From the NCBI RefSeq assembly GCF_900115085.1, contig NZ_FOVF01000002.1, forward strand, positions 62,001 through 126,000: a stretch of DNA of 64,000 nucleotides. The letters run 5' to 3'. Shown one piece after another: positions 33,669 through 43,370 of the stretch (positions within the stretch are counted from its first letter, which is position 1; every line of letters starts with the position of its first letter). The translations under genes and the position numbers were made by a program. The DNA is from Dokdonella immobilis (GTDB lineage: Bacteria > Pseudomonadota > Gammaproteobacteria > Xanthomonadales > Rhodanobacteraceae). Below the pieces are notes generated by a model. The model was not told the DNA's origin and did not search any database. It saw only the letters and a list, made by a program, of their open reading frames with translations.

Positions 33669-35369
33669 TCAGGGGGCCTGTTCCGACAGCTCGACAACGA
33701 AGGCATCCCCACCTCCGCGCACGTCGATCCGCCAGCCCTTGCCGAACTCGTCGCGATCGAGCGAGGACCAGTCGAGAACCTCGAGCGTCGCATCCTCGGG
33801 CTCGATCACCTTGACCCGCAGGCGTCCGGCAACCGCCTCGCGGCCCTCGATTCGCGGCTCGACCGGCACATTGACCTGGAATACGGCATCGACCCCCGCC
33901 TTGCGCGTGAATGCATCGCTGACGCGCAGGCGCCGTTCGCGGAAGTCGATCGTGCGCTGCCACGCATCGACGCCGGCGCCGGGGGCATAGGCCGGAGTAA
34001 GGTCGGCGCGCGCCTCGACAGCGCCGCTGGCGGGGTCCGAACGGAGGATCTGCATGGTCGAGGTCGAGGGTTCGCGCTGGCGAATGATCTCGCCCTTGCG
34101 CTCGAAACGCAGGACGTTCTGCACTTCGGTGCCCTGCTGGATGCCGCTGTGCGTCCAGATGTTCTCGCTGACGGCGAGCCAGTCGCTTCCGAACAGGGTG
34201 AAACCGCCCTGGTCCTGGTGCGCATGGCTCTCCAGGTAGGGACCCGCATTGAAGCCGAGCCAGAGCGCCTTTCTGTCCCAGCCGGTGCGCGCGAACAGGT
34301 GGCCGGTGCCGGTTGCGTGATAGACCCGCTCGGCAGGCGGTTCGCCCGCGTCGCCTGCCGGCAGCAGGTCGTGGCGAAAATTGAAGCCCTGGCTCATGTG
34401 TCCGACCGAAATCGAATGCAGCCACCACGACGCCTGCGAACGCGCCGAAGCGTCATGGCTGAGCGCACGGGCTTCGAGCATCAATCGGCGGTGGTAGTCG
34501 AACAGCTCGGGCACCGATACGCGTGACTGGTCGCCGATCGGGGCGAAGCGATCCAGCGTCGGCATCGTTGCGTGGATCCAGAACCGGATGCTGTCGTCGA
34601 CGTGCGCATTGGCGTTGGCCAGATCGGTGCCGGTCGAATCCCGCCAGACACGATACAGAGCGAACAGGCGCATGTGGGCCGCGCCGTAGCCGGTACCTTC
34701 GAGGCTGCCGCCGCCCTTGAGTTTGCCGAAGTAGGCCGACAGCGCCGGCAACTTCTGCTCGCGCAGCAGGGTCAGCCAGGTCTCGTTGTTGCTGGCCAGG
34801 CCCCAGTACATGGTCGCTTCGACGAAGCTGTAGTAGTAGTTGTTGCCGGGGTTGTCGATCGACCAGCCGGTCCACGGAAACGGACGCTCCTTCCATTTCG
34901 CGGCCTGCGGGTGCCAGATGTTCCAGACCGTCTGCTCGGCGTAGGCCGACCACTGGGCGCGCTGCGCATCGGAAATGAGCGCGCTGCAGACCTGCCAGGT
35001 CAGCGACAGGGCAGCAATCATCGGTCCGGCTTCGAGATAGGAATCGCCGGAAACCGGGGGCCGGCCGCCGCGGTCGATCCATGTCGTGGCTTCATCGACC
35101 TGGGCCTGGACATCCCGCACGGCAAGCTCGCAGTAGGGGGTTTTCGGCGTGATGCTGTAGAGGGTCGCCGCATCGAGTGCCGAGAAGCCGTACCCGGGGC
35201 GACCATCGACGGCCGCATCGACGTAGGCCTTGAAGCGCTGGAATTCCTCGCTGTTGCGATCGACCTTGCCGGTGTCGATGCGCAGCTCGGCAAGGGCCGG
35301 GCGCGGCGCGGCGAGCACGGCAAGTGCAGCAACGAGCAGCAGGATCTGGGTGCCGGGCGGGGCCTTCAT
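33669..35369 (-). CDS. Exported heparinase II/III-like protein, copy 2
   Basis: A 566-residue paralogue of the protein at 29081-30811, with closely matching motifs: YYYSFVEATMYWGLAS, GTGYGAAHMRLFALYRVWRDSTGTDLANANAH, and SHAHQDQGGFTLFGSDWLAVSENIWTHSG with His382. The signal peptide is LLLVAALAVLAAPRPALA. The ATG at 35369 lies 8 bases after AGGAGG. Unlike copy 1 it has no IFxxSFD-type tail and ends VELSEQAP. Two such copies may work on different linkages or at different places, the periplasm and the exterior. Confidence 0.84.
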   Translation of the reverse strand: MKAPPGTQILLLVAALAVLAAPRPALAELRIDTGKVDRNSEEFQRFKAYVDAAVDGRPGYGFSALDAATLYSITPKTPYCELAVRDVQAQVDEATTWIDRGGRPPVSGDSYLEAGPMIAALSLTWQVCSALISDAQRAQWSAYAEQTVWNIWHPQAAKWKERPFPWTGWSIDNPGNNYYYSFVEATMYWGLASNNETWLTLLREQKLPALSAYFGKLKGGGSLEGTGYGAAHMRLFALYRVWRDSTGTDLANANAHVDDSIRFWIHATMPTLDRFAPIGDQSRVSVPELFDYHRRLMLEARALSHDASARSQASWWLHSISVGHMSQGFNFRHDLLPAGDAGEPPAERVYHATGTGHLFARTGWDRKALWLGFNAGPYLESHAHQDQGGFTLFGSDWLAVSENIWTHSGIQQGTEVQNVLRFERKGEIIRQREPSTSTMQILRSDPASGAVEARADLTPAYAPGAGVDAWQRTIDFRERRLRVSDAFTRKAGVDAVFQVNVPVEPRIEGREAVAGRLRVKVIEPEDATLEVLDWSSLDRDEFGKGWRIDVRGGGDAFVVELSEQAP

Positions 35370-35430
35370 CGGATCGTCCTCCTGCGGTAATCCGGGCCTG
35401 CGGCAGGCCCGGCCTGTCGACGGTTTTGGG

Positions 35431-36459
35431 TCAGACGGCGCTGACGGAGCGTTGTGGACCGGTGGCGCCCGATCGGCGCTCCCACTCCAGCGCGGTGCGC
35501 ACGATGAAATCGAGATCATCGTGTTCGGGCCGCCAGCCGAGGACCGACTTCAGGCGCTCGCTGCGTGCGACCAGCACGGGCGGATCGCCGGCACGGCGCG
35601 GCTCGAAGACGACATTCAGCTTCTCGCCGCTGACCCGCTCGACGGCATCGATCACTTCGCGCACGCTGTAGCCGTGGCCGTAACCGCAATTGAGCGTGAT
35701 CGAACCGCCATCGGCGCGCAGGTAATCGAGCGCACGCAAGTGCGCGGCGGCCAGGTCCTCGACATGGATGTAGTCGCGAATACAGGTGCCGTCGGCGGTG
35801 TCGTAGTCGGTGCCGAACACTGACAGTTGCGCACGCTTGCCGGCGGCATGCTCGCAGGCGACCTTGATCAGCAGGGTCGCATTGCGCGTCGACTGGCCGA
35901 TGCGTCCGCCCGGGTCGCTGCCGGCGACGTTGAAGTAGCGCAGGATGACGTGCCGCAGCGAACCGGCCGCGGAAAGGTCGCGCAGCATCGTCTCGCTCAT
36001 CAGCTTGGACATGCCGTACGGGTTGATCGGTGCGGTCGCCGTCTGCTCGTCGGCCTCGCCGGATGCCGGCATGCCGTACACGGCCGCGGTCGAGGAGAAC
36101 ACGAACTCGCGCACACCGGCGGAGGCGCAAGACGCGAGCAGGGCGCGCGTGGCACAGGTGTTGTTGCCGTAATACTTGAGCGGATCGCTGACCGATTCGG
36201 GCACGATCGTGTGCGCGGCGAAATGCATGACCGTCTCGATGCCGCGCTCGACGAGCAGGGCGTCGACGAGCGGGCTGTCGCCGACGTTGCCTTCGACCAG
36301 CTCAACGCCGAGCAGGGCCTCGCGGAAGCCGGTGCTGAGATTGTCGAGGACGACCACCTTCTCGCCGCGGGCGACCAGCTGGCGGACGACATGGCTGCCG
36401 ATGTAGCCGGCGCCGCCGGTGACCAGGATGGGTTTCGTCGGGTCTCGCGTCTCGGGCAT
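35431..36459 (-). CDS. galE: UDP-glucose 4-epimerase
   Basis: A 342-residue extended short-chain dehydrogenase. ILVTGGAGYIGSHVVRQL binds NAD, and NPYGMSKLMSE holds the catalytic YxxxK. VKYYGNN-like and RYFNVAGSDPGGRIG strings mark GalE, which interconverts UDP-glucose and UDP-galactose. The ATG at 36459 is chosen because the reading frame upstream has no ribosome site and lacks family homology. It supplies precursors to the EPS locus and lies next to the barrel gene. Confidence 0.9.
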   Translation of the reverse strand: MPETRDPTKPILVTGGAGYIGSHVVRQLVARGEKVVVLDNLSTGFREALLGVELVEGNVGDSPLVDALLVERGIETVMHFAAHTIVPESVSDPLKYYGNNTCATRALLASCASAGVREFVFSSTAAVYGMPASGEADEQTATAPINPYGMSKLMSETMLRDLSAAGSLRHVILRYFNVAGSDPGGRIGQSTRNATLLIKVACEHAAGKRAQLSVFGTDYDTADGTCIRDYIHVEDLAAAHLRALDYLRADGGSITLNCGYGHGYSVREVIDAVERVSGEKLNVVFEPRRAGDPPVLVARSERLKSVLGWRPEHDDLDFIVRTALEWERRSGATGPQRSVSAV

Positions 36460-36472
36460 GGTCCAGTCGATC

Positions 36473-37771
36473 CTAGTTCGTGTAGACGAGGCGCAGATAG
36501 ATCGAATTCTCGTCGTAGGATTCGGCGCCATCGTCGGCGTGCCGCTCGTTGCGTGCGAGGTCGACGCGCCAGCGCAGGTGGCGCGTAATCTGCTGCGAGA
36601 GGTAGGCGCCGTAGCGGTAGTTGCGGTCGACCAGTCCGGTTTCGCTGAAGCGGCGCCGCGTGGCTTCGGCGGTGACGCCGAGGGTCAGCGTCGGCCGCAA
36701 AAGGTATCCGAGGTTCAGGCCGGAGCCGATCTCGTCGCGATCGTTCGCCAGCGCGGCCAGGTCCTGCTCATAGCGGAACGTGCCATAGCGCAGCAGGGTG
36801 GCCAGGTTCAGGCGAGTGGACTGGAGCAGGTAGGTGCCATCGATGCGACGCTCCTGATAGACCTCCGGCGTGATCGCCGCACCGCCGATGCCGACGCCGC
36901 CGAAGCCCGCATCGAATGCGGTTGCGCCCTCGCTGATGCTGGTCGCCGCGTCGGTGTACTGCCAGGCCATGCCGAGACCGAAGGTGCTGCGCTCGCTCGC
37001 GCGCCAGTCGACGGATGCACGGGCCAGCGGCCCGGAGGCGTTCGCGCTGTGATCGAAATCGAGGCGCGAATAGCCCAGCGAGGCATTCAGGTCGAGCTGC
37101 GACAGGGCCTGGGTGTAGCCGACAAAGGCAGATGTCCTGCGGTAGTCCTCGGCGAGCAGGTTGTCGTCGAAATCGATGCGCTGGTGCTCGAGGTTCACGC
37201 TGAGGTTGCGCGTGGCGCTGATCTCGTAGAGCGAGCGCAAGGCCGCCGTGTAGCGGCGGGAATCGAAGGCGCCGGTTTCCTCGGCGTAGCTGTCGATATA
37301 GCGCAGTTCGGCCTGGCCCTGCAGGGTGGGCGTGAAGCGGAAGCGCAGGGTCGGCCCGGTCGTGAACACATTGGTCTGCTGCAGATTTCCGGGGACGTCG
37401 GGATTGCGCAGGCTGACCGGATACAGGCCGAGGTTGTCGGCGAAGGTCCAGTTCAGCCGTTCAGGCACCATCGACCAGTTGACCAGGCCGTTGAGGGAAC
37501 CGCGGAATTCGCTGCCGAAGGCATCGCCGAGGTAGTCCCGGTATTCGAGCACGCCGTTGACCTCGGCCTGCACGGCCGAGCCGCTCTCGCTGATGCTGTA
37601 GGCGAGGTGCGGTATCAGCACGCTCTGGCTGACCGGATCGCTCGCGCTGAGATTGATGTTGTCGCTGTGCACCAGGCCCAGTTCGAGGGCGTAGTCCACG
37701 CGCAAGGCCAGGGCCGGCTGGCATCCGGTCGCCAGCGCTGTCGTGGCGACGATTCTCGCAATGGCTCGCAT
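36473..37771 (-). CDS. Outer-membrane beta-barrel EPS protein (EpsL-like)
   Basis: A 432-residue exported barrel. The signal peptide is ARIVATTALATGCQPALAL. The rest is a run of amphipathic strands rich in Tyr, Arg and Gly ending EDSIYLRLVYTN, with the aromatic C-terminus expected for BAM substrates. It resembles the outer-membrane proteins of exosortase-type EPS clusters (EpsL and relatives) that probably form the exit channel. The ATG at 37771 follows GGGAGGAAG. It precedes galE on the minus strand, suggesting joint expression. Confidence 0.8.
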   Translation of the reverse strand: MRAIARIVATTALATGCQPALALRVDYALELGLVHSDNINLSASDPVSQSVLIPHLAYSISESGSAVQAEVNGVLEYRDYLGDAFGSEFRGSLNGLVNWSMVPERLNWTFADNLGLYPVSLRNPDVPGNLQQTNVFTTGPTLRFRFTPTLQGQAELRYIDSYAEETGAFDSRRYTAALRSLYEISATRNLSVNLEHQRIDFDDNLLAEDYRRTSAFVGYTQALSQLDLNASLGYSRLDFDHSANASGPLARASVDWRASERSTFGLGMAWQYTDAATSISEGATAFDAGFGGVGIGGAAITPEVYQERRIDGTYLLQSTRLNLATLLRYGTFRYEQDLAALANDRDEIGSGLNLGYLLRPTLTLGVTAEATRRRFSETGLVDRNYRYGAYLSQQITRHLRWRVDLARNERHADDGAESYDENSIYLRLVYTN

Positions 37772-37799
37772 GTCCCGCTTCCTCCCCCGTTGGCATCGC

Positions 37800-38585
37800 T
37801 CAAGGCATTTCGTTGAGGACGATTCCCGCAAGCTTGTTGGAGTCGAAGTTCGCCACGACTTTCTGGATCGATCCGGGCGTGTCGCGACCGCTGCCGGTGA
37901 CGAGAACGACGAAATCGACCAGGTCGGCGAGGATGCGCGCGTCCGGCGAGCCCTTGACCGCCGGGCCATCGAGGAACAGGTAGCGATCCGGATAGCGGCT
38001 GCGCAGCGAATCGAGCATCGCGCGCATGCGGAACGACGAGAAATACTCGTTGCTCATTTCACGCTGCCGGCCGCAGGGAATCAGGCGCAGCCGCGGAATG
38101 CCGGTGTGGTAGAGGATATTCTCGATGCCGCGCGCCGGATGGTCGAGATAGTCGATCAGGCCGCCGTTGACCGGGTCGACACGCAGTTCCGTGTGTTGCG
38201 AGGGATGGCGCAGGTCGCAGTCGATCAGCAGCGCGGTTCGCGCCTCGTCGAAGGCGAAGGCCGCAGCGAGATTGCGCGCGACGAAGCTGCCGCCCGAACG
38301 CGGGCTGATCGGGGCGACCATGGTGACGAAGTTCTGGTCGCCGCCGAGCGCGAGCAGGCGCGTGCGGATCTCGCGGAAGGCGTCGGCCTGGCGACGCACC
38401 GACTCTTCGCGATGGATCAGTCGACGCTCCTCGAGCGCGACCGGGGCCAGTACGTTCGGCTCGACGATGCGCGCGATCGAACGCGAGGCGCCGGCACGGC
38501 GGGCGATGTCGCCGGCCGCGGCACCGAGCGCGGCACCGACGTGGTCGGGCAGGGACATCTCGTTGGAGGGCGGATCGCCGGTCAT
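37800..38585 (-). CDS. CpsD/EpsG-like chain-length associated ATPase
   Basis: A 261-residue Mrp/ParA-type protein that partners the Wzz-type protein. ALLIDCDLRHPSQHTEL is the Walker A-prime motif, and LFLDGPAVKGSPDARIL matches Walker B. The P-loop region reads APISPRSGGSFVARNLA, where canonical kinases have GxGKS/T, so the invariant lysine is missing. No tyrosine-rich tail is seen either (C-terminus GIVLNEMP). Homologues of EpsG type that I recall also vary here. It may act as a non-kinase assembly factor. The ATG overlaps the Wzz-type stop (ATGA). Confidence 0.82.
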   Translation of the reverse strand: MTGDPPSNEMSLPDHVGAALGAAAGDIARRAGASRSIARIVEPNVLAPVALEERRLIHREESVRRQADAFREIRTRLLALGGDQNFVTMVAPISPRSGGSFVARNLAAAFAFDEARTALLIDCDLRHPSQHTELRVDPVNGGLIDYLDHPARGIENILYHTGIPRLRLIPCGRQREMSNEYFSSFRMRAMLDSLRSRYPDRYLFLDGPAVKGSPDARILADLVDFVVLVTGSGRDTPGSIQKVVANFDSNKLAGIVLNEMP

Positions 38586-40123
38586 CCCGTTACCTGCCTT
38601 ATCCAGTAGGTGAAGCCGAAGGCGGCGATGACGCCGACCACGACGAACATTGCCAGTGCGGTACGCGCGCGGTTGCGCAGGCGCTCGCGACTGGTCGCGT
38701 AGACCGGAACCGTGGCGAGCACGTTGAGTCCGGTCGCACGTTCGAGCTGGCGCGCCGAACGAACACGCGGATCGAAGCGGATCAGGACGAACAGCAGGCC
38801 CAGCGGCACCAGCACGGAAAGGGCCAGGCCGGCGCCGGCGAAATGCATCAGGCGCAATCCGGACGGTCGCAGCGGCAGGATCGCCGGATCCTGGATGCGG
38901 AAGGTCAGGCCGCGCTGTTCCTCGTCCATGACCATTGAAACGCGCGCATTCTCGCGCCGGCGCAGCAGGTCCTGGTAGATGTCGCGGTTGACCTCGTAAT
39001 CGCGGGTCAATTCGGCCAGGGCGCCCTCGGAGGCGGCGATGCGGCGGCTGCGGTCGAGTTCGGCATTCAGCATCGCCTCGCTGGTGCTCATGCGCGAACG
39101 GTTGGCGGCGATTTCGCGGCGCAACTCGGCCAGGCGCTGCTTGAGCTCCTGGTAGAGCGGGTTGAACTGGGCGTTGTCGAACGGGGTCTGGCTCGCGCCC
39201 GTATTCGTGCTCCGGCGCTTTTCCTCGTCCTCGAGCTGGCGCTGGATGTCCTGCATCTGCAGGCGCGTGCGCACGACATCGGGGTATTGCTCGGTATAAG
39301 TCAGCAGGAGGCGATCGAGCTGGGCCTGCAGTTCGATCAGTTGCGCGCGATAGAGGCTGGCCCGCGTCTGCACGGCGGTGACCTCGGATTCTCCCGACAA
39401 TTGCGCGACCAGCGCCGACTCGCGCGATTGCTGCTCCATCAGGTTCATGCGCGCCTGCTCGACCTGGGTACGCAGGGCACTGATGCGGGCGTTCGCGTCG
39501 GTGGCGCTGCCGGGTTGCGCGTCGGCGTGTTCGGATCGGTACTTGAGCAAGCCTTCTTCGGCGTTGGTCAGCTTCTTGTGGTAATCCTGGACCTGGCTGT
39601 CGATGAACTCGAAGGCGTCGCGACTCTCTCGCTCCTTGGTCGCGATGCTTTCCTCGATGAACTTCTCGGCGAAACGCTGCGTGATCGCGAAGGTCCGGTG
39701 CGGGTCCGAATCGCGGTAGGTGATCTGGATCAGCTCGGGGCGCGGGCTCGTGATCGTCGTGCGTCCCTTGATCTGCTCCATCAGGCGGTCCTGCATGAGC
39801 ACCGATGGCCGCTCCTTCATCCATCCGCCGACCTCCAGCGCATCCTGCAGGATCTTGCGGTTGTAGATGACCTGGCGGGCGATGCCGGCGCGGTCGGTAA
39901 CGCCGGTGGCGACCGCACGACCTTCCAGCAGCGGCTGGATGATGTCGCTGCTCTGGGCAAGGATGGTCGTCGACGAGACATAGGTGCGCGGCCAGAGGAT
40001 GCCCACGACGAGTCCGCTCAGCGCGATCGCGGCGAATATCAGCGAGAGGGCGATGCGGTATCGCCGCGCTTCACGCGCGAATTCCGGCAGCATCTCCGCG
40101 ATCGGAGCCATTTCCGTATTCAT
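38582..40123 (-). CDS. Wzz/GumC-type chain-length determinant protein (EpsF-like)
   Basis: A 513-residue polysaccharide co-polymerase. Transmembrane helix 1 is near residues 24-46 (ALSLIFAAIALSGLVVGILW). A long coiled-coil region (about 150-400) with heptad-like ELKQRLAELRREI follows. Helix 2 is near the end (ALAMFVVVGVIAAFGFTYW), preceded by a PxxP-like stretch (DPAILPLRPSGLRL). It sets EPS chain length and works with the ATPase encoded next to it, an arrangement typical of Wzc-like split systems. Confidence 0.9.
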   Translation of the reverse strand: MNTEMAPIAEMLPEFAREARRYRIALSLIFAAIALSGLVVGILWPRTYVSSTTILAQSSDIIQPLLEGRAVATGVTDRAGIARQVIYNRKILQDALEVGGWMKERPSVLMQDRLMEQIKGRTTITSPRPELIQITYRDSDPHRTFAITQRFAEKFIEESIATKERESRDAFEFIDSQVQDYHKKLTNAEEGLLKYRSEHADAQPGSATDANARISALRTQVEQARMNLMEQQSRESALVAQLSGESEVTAVQTRASLYRAQLIELQAQLDRLLLTYTEQYPDVVRTRLQMQDIQRQLEDEEKRRSTNTGASQTPFDNAQFNPLYQELKQRLAELRREIAANRSRMSTSEAMLNAELDRSRRIAASEGALAELTRDYEVNRDIYQDLLRRRENARVSMVMDEEQRGLTFRIQDPAILPLRPSGLRLMHFAGAGLALSVLVPLGLLFVLIRFDPRVRSARQLERATGLNVLATVPVYATSRERLRNRARTALAMFVVVGVIAAFGFTYWIRQVTG

Positions 40124-40158
40124 GCCGCGACGTCCATGGTTGGCCGGCGATGGATCAT

Positions 40159-40779
40159 TCAGAAGGATCGTTCGGGCACGGTGATCACGTCACCCGGTTG
40201 GACCGGATAATTCGTGCCGAGTTCGCCCTTTTGCAGGATTCGATCGAGGCGCACGGCGTAGGCGCGGGTCGACGAGCCTTCCTTGCGATACAGCTCGGTG
40301 CGGTCGGCCGCCGCGAATTCGTTGGTTCCGCCGGCAGCGAGCACGGCGTCGAGCACGGTCATGCCCTGCCGGTAGGGTACCGAGATCGGAGTGCGCACGG
40401 CGCCGGTGACACGGACCCGGGCAAGGTATTCGTGGCTGCGCAACTGGTCGACGATCACCGTCACCTGCGGATTGCGCACGAAATTCCCGAGCTTGGTCGT
40501 GATCTCGCCCGACACTTCTTCCGGGGTCTTGCCGCCGGCTTCGACGTCACCGACCAGGGGCACCGAGATCTTGCCGTCCGGGCGCACCGGCACGGTCACG
40601 TTGAGGTCGGGGTTCTGCCAGACCGCCACGCGGATCACGTCGTCGACCCCGATCCGATAGGCTTCGACGGCCTGGGCCTCGGGATCGATACGTGGCGCGT
40701 CGCCCGGTCTCGGGCCGCTGGCGCACGCGGCGAGCTGGGTCGCCATCATGAACACGAACAGCCTGGCCAATCTGATCAT
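40159..40779 (-). CDS. Polysaccharide export lipoprotein (Wza/EpsE-like)
   Basis: A 206-residue outer-membrane export protein. The lipobox LAAC places the lipidated Cys at residue 19. YRIGVDDVIRVAVWQNPDLNVTVPVRPDGKISVPLVGDVEAGGKT is the polysaccharide export (poly_export) domain. GAVRTPISVPYRQGMTVLDAVLAAGGTNEFA is an SLBB domain. It is shorter than E. coli Wza, as in EpsE-type systems. The ATG at 40779 follows AAGGGGA. A CRP-type palindrome lies 31 bases upstream of the start. Confidence 0.9.
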   Translation of the reverse strand: MIRLARLFVFMMATQLAACASGPRPGDAPRIDPEAQAVEAYRIGVDDVIRVAVWQNPDLNVTVPVRPDGKISVPLVGDVEAGGKTPEEVSGEITTKLGNFVRNPQVTVIVDQLRSHEYLARVRVTGAVRTPISVPYRQGMTVLDAVLAAGGTNEFAAADRTELYRKEGSSTRAYAVRLDRILQKGELGTNYPVQPGDVITVPERSF

Positions 40780-40809
40780 CGGAGTCCCCTTGTACACTCG
40801 ATCGCGGAA

Positions 40810-40825
40810 TGTGAAACCTATCACA
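40810..40825 (-). promoter_or_regulatory. CRP/Clp/Vfr-type binding site before the wza-like gene
   Basis: TGTGAAACCTATCACA is a perfect match to the half-sites TGTGA-N6-TCACA of the CRP family. It lies between the start of the export lipoprotein gene and the end of the upstream epimerase gene (59-base gap). In xanthomonads the CRP-like protein Clp controls EPS genes. Whether it activates or represses here cannot be told without the transcription start. Confidence 0.72.
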
Positions 40826-40838
40826 CTTTGAAGAGGGT

Positions 40839-41846
40839 TCAGACGCCGTAGTAGCCCCGATACCACTCGACGAAGCGGCCCACGCCTTCCTCGACGGTCG
40901 TGGCCGGCGCGTAGCCCGTATCGCGGGTCAATTCCTCGATGTCGGCGAATGTGTCGGGGACATCGCCCGGCTGCAGCGGCAGCAGGTTCCGGGTCGCCTT
41001 GCGGCCGATACAGGCCTCGATCACCTCGATGTAGCGGGCCAGCTCGACCGGTCGGTGGTTGCCGATATTGTAGACCCGGTAGGGTGCACTCGAGCTGGCC
41101 GGCGTCGGCCGCATCGGATCGAAAGTATGGTCGCCGGCGGGGATGCGGTCGAGCGTGCGCAGGACACCCTCGACGATGTCGTCGATGTAGGTGAAGTCGC
41201 GCGTGTGCTGGCCGTGGTTGAAGACGTCGATCGGTTCACCGGCGAGGATCTTGCGCGTGAACAGGAACAGGGCCATGTCGGGCCGGCCCCAGGGACCGTA
41301 CACGGTGAAGAAGCGCAGGCCGGTCGTCGGCAGGGCGTACAGATGGCTATAGGTATGCGCCATCAGCTCGTTGGCCTTCTTGGTCGCCGCGTACAGGCTG
41401 ACCGGATGGTCGACCGGATCGTTCACCGAAAACGGCAGCTTGCGGTTGGCGCCGTAGACCGAACTCGAGGAGGCGTAGACGAGATGCTCGACCCCGCCGT
41501 GTCGGCAGGCTTCGAGGATGTTGGTGAAGCCGACGATGTTGCTTTCGATGTAGGCGTGCGGATTCTCGAGCGAGTAGCGAACGCCGGCCTGGGCGGCAAG
41601 GTTGACCACGCGCTGCGGGCTGAATTGCGCGAATGCGCTCTCGACCGCGGGCCGGTCCTCGAGTGAGGCGCGGATCAGGCGGAATCCCGGCTGCGGGGCG
41701 AGGCGCTCGAGGCGGGCTTCCTTGAGGCTCGGGTCGTAGTACGCGTTGACGTTGTCGAATCCAAGGACTTCGTCGCCGCGCGCGAGCAGGCGCGCACTGA
41801 GCGCGGCGCCGATGAAGCCAGCGGCCCCGGTTACCAGTACACGCAT
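40839..41846 (-). CDS. UDP-glucuronate 4-epimerase-like protein
   Basis: A 335-residue extended short-chain dehydrogenase. [21 protein letters not shown] binds NAD, and YAATKKANE holds the catalytic Yxxx[25 protein letters not shown] and [21 protein letters not shown] match the UDP-glucuronate 4-epimerase (LspL/WbtF-like) group. It would give UDP-galacturonate for the EPS. It follows the dehydrogenase gene with a 16-base gap. Confidence 0.85.
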   Translation of the reverse strand: MRVLVTGAAGFIGAALSARLLARGDEVLGFDNVNAYYDPSLKEARLERLAPQPGFRLIRASLEDRPAVESAFAQFSPQRVVNLAAQAGVRYSLENPHAYIESNIVGFTNILEACRHGGVEHLVYASSSSVYGANRKLPFSVNDPVDHPVSLYAATKKANELMAHTYSHLYALPTTGLRFFTVYGPWGRPDMALFLFTRKILAGEPIDVFNHGQHTRDFTYIDDIVEGVLRTLDRIPAGDHTFDPMRPTPASSSAPYRVYNIGNHRPVELARYIEVIEACIGRKATRNLLPLQPGDVPDTFADIEELTRDTGYAPATTVEEGVGRFVEWYRGYYGV

Positions 41847-41862
41847 GAATCCATCCTCAGCT

Positions 41863-43155
41863 TCATAGGCGATCGTCGACCGCGTCGCGCGGCAACACCT
41901 GCTTGACGTCGAACAGCACGCAGCCGGGCTTTCCGAGCGCGCGGATGCGCTCGCCACCCATGGCCACGAACTGTTCGTGGGCAACCGCGAGCACGATCGC
42001 GTCGTAGCTGCCCGGCTTCAATTCGGTCGTCAGTTCCAGGCCATATTCGTGCCGGGCTTCGGCGGCGTCGACCCAGGGATCGTGGACTTCGACTTCGGCA
42101 TGGAAGTCCCTGAACTCGGCGACCACGTCAACCACCCGCGTATTGCGCAGGTCGGGGCAGTTCTCCTTGAAGGCGAGACCGAGGATCAGCACCCTGGCAC
42201 CGGCGGCATGCATGCGGCGCTGGATCATCAGCTTGATAACGCGCTGGGCCACGTGGCTGCCCATGCCGTCGTTGATCCGCCGCCCGGACAGGATGACCTC
42301 GGGGTGGTAGCCGATCTGCTGGGCCTTGTGGGTCAGGTAGTACGGATCGACGCCGATGCAGTGGCCGCCGACCAGGCCCGGCCGGAACGGCAGGAAGTTC
42401 CACTTGGTGCCGGCCGCCGCAAGCACTTCGCTGGTGTCGATGCCGAGCCGGTTGAAGATCAGGGCGAGTTCGTTGATCAGGGCGATGTTGAGATCGCGCT
42501 GGGTGTTTTCGATGACCTTGGCCGCCTCGGCCACGCGGATGCTGGACGCCTTGTGCGTACCGGCCTTGATGACCAGGCGATAGAGCGCATCGACGAAATC
42601 GGCCGCCTCGGGCGTCGAGCCGGAGGTGACCTTCATGATCGACTCGAGGCGGTGCTGCTTGTCGCCCGGATTGATCCGCTCGGGACTGTAGCCGGCATGG
42701 AAATCGACGTTGAAGCGCAACCCGGATTCGCGCTCGATGATCGGCACGCAGACTTCCTCGGTCGCGCCGGGATAGACCGTCGACTCGAAAATCACCACGC
42801 CGCCGGGGCGAATGGCCCGGCCAACGGTGCGGCTGGCGGACTCGAGCGGGCGCAGATCCGGACGCTTGGCATCGTCGATCGGGGTCGGCACGGTGACGAT
42901 GAAGACGTTGCAGGCCGCGAGTTCCGCCGGGTCGGCGCTGAACCTCAGGTTCGGAACGGCCTTGAGCTCGTCCGCGGACACTTCCAGGGTGTGGTCCCGG
43001 TGCGCCGAGAGTTCCTCGATGCGTCGCGTGTTGATGTCGAAGCCGAGGGTTTCGAGCTGGCGACCGAATCCGACTGCCAGCGGCAGGCCGACATAGCCCA
43101 ACCCGATGACGGCGAGTTTCGCTTCTTCGGGGCGTGGCAGGACGGCAGCAACCAT
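41863..43155 (-). CDS. Nucleotide-sugar 6-dehydrogenase (TviB/WbpA-like)
   Basis: A 430-residue UDP-sugar dehydrogenase. [20 protein letters not shown] is the NAD-binding loop. [10 protein letters not shown] and [17 protein letters not shown] follow, the Cys being the catalytic nucleophile. The set [32 protein letters not shown] and [22 protein letters not shown] matches the UDP-N-acetyl-hexosamine dehydrogenases TviB/WbpA/WbpO rather than UDP-glucose dehydrogenase. It makes a uronic acid for the EPS. The ATG at 43155 follows a region with the palindrome GAGGCGCCTC (43194-43203). Confidence 0.88.
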   Translation of the reverse strand: MVAAVLPRPEEAKLAVIGLGYVGLPLAVGFGRQLETLGFDINTRRIEELSAHRDHTLEVSADELKAVPNLRFSADPAELAACNVFIVTVPTPIDDAKRPDLRPLESASRTVGRAIRPGGVVIFESTVYPGATEEVCVPIIERESGLRFNVDFHAGYSPERINPGDKQHRLESIMKVTSGSTPEAADFVDALYRLVIKAGTHKASSIRVAEAAKVIENTQRDLNIALINELALIFNRLGIDTSEVLAAAGTKWNFLPFRPGLVGGHCIGVDPYYLTHKAQQIGYHPEVILSGRRINDGMGSHVAQRVIKLMIQRRMHAAGARVLILGLAFKENCPDLRNTRVVDVVAEFRDFHAEVEVHDPWVDAAEARHEYGLELTTELKPGSYDAIVLAVAHEQFVAMGGERIRALGKPGCVLFDVKQVLPRDAVDDRL

Positions 43156-43370
43156 GGACGGTATCCGGCGAAAACAAACCGCAAGTCTAGCAAGAGGCGC
43201 CTCGCTTTAGCGAAGTTCCGTCGCGTGTCGAGGCGCTTGCAGAGGAGCCGATGGCGCGACCTGGGCTGGCTGGTCCGGTGGCCGCCCGCCTGGTCGCAGC
43301 GACCGGCAGGCGGCGCTCGCGTGACCCAGCCGTCAGATTCGGACGTCGATCGTGTGGCCAAGCGTAACTA

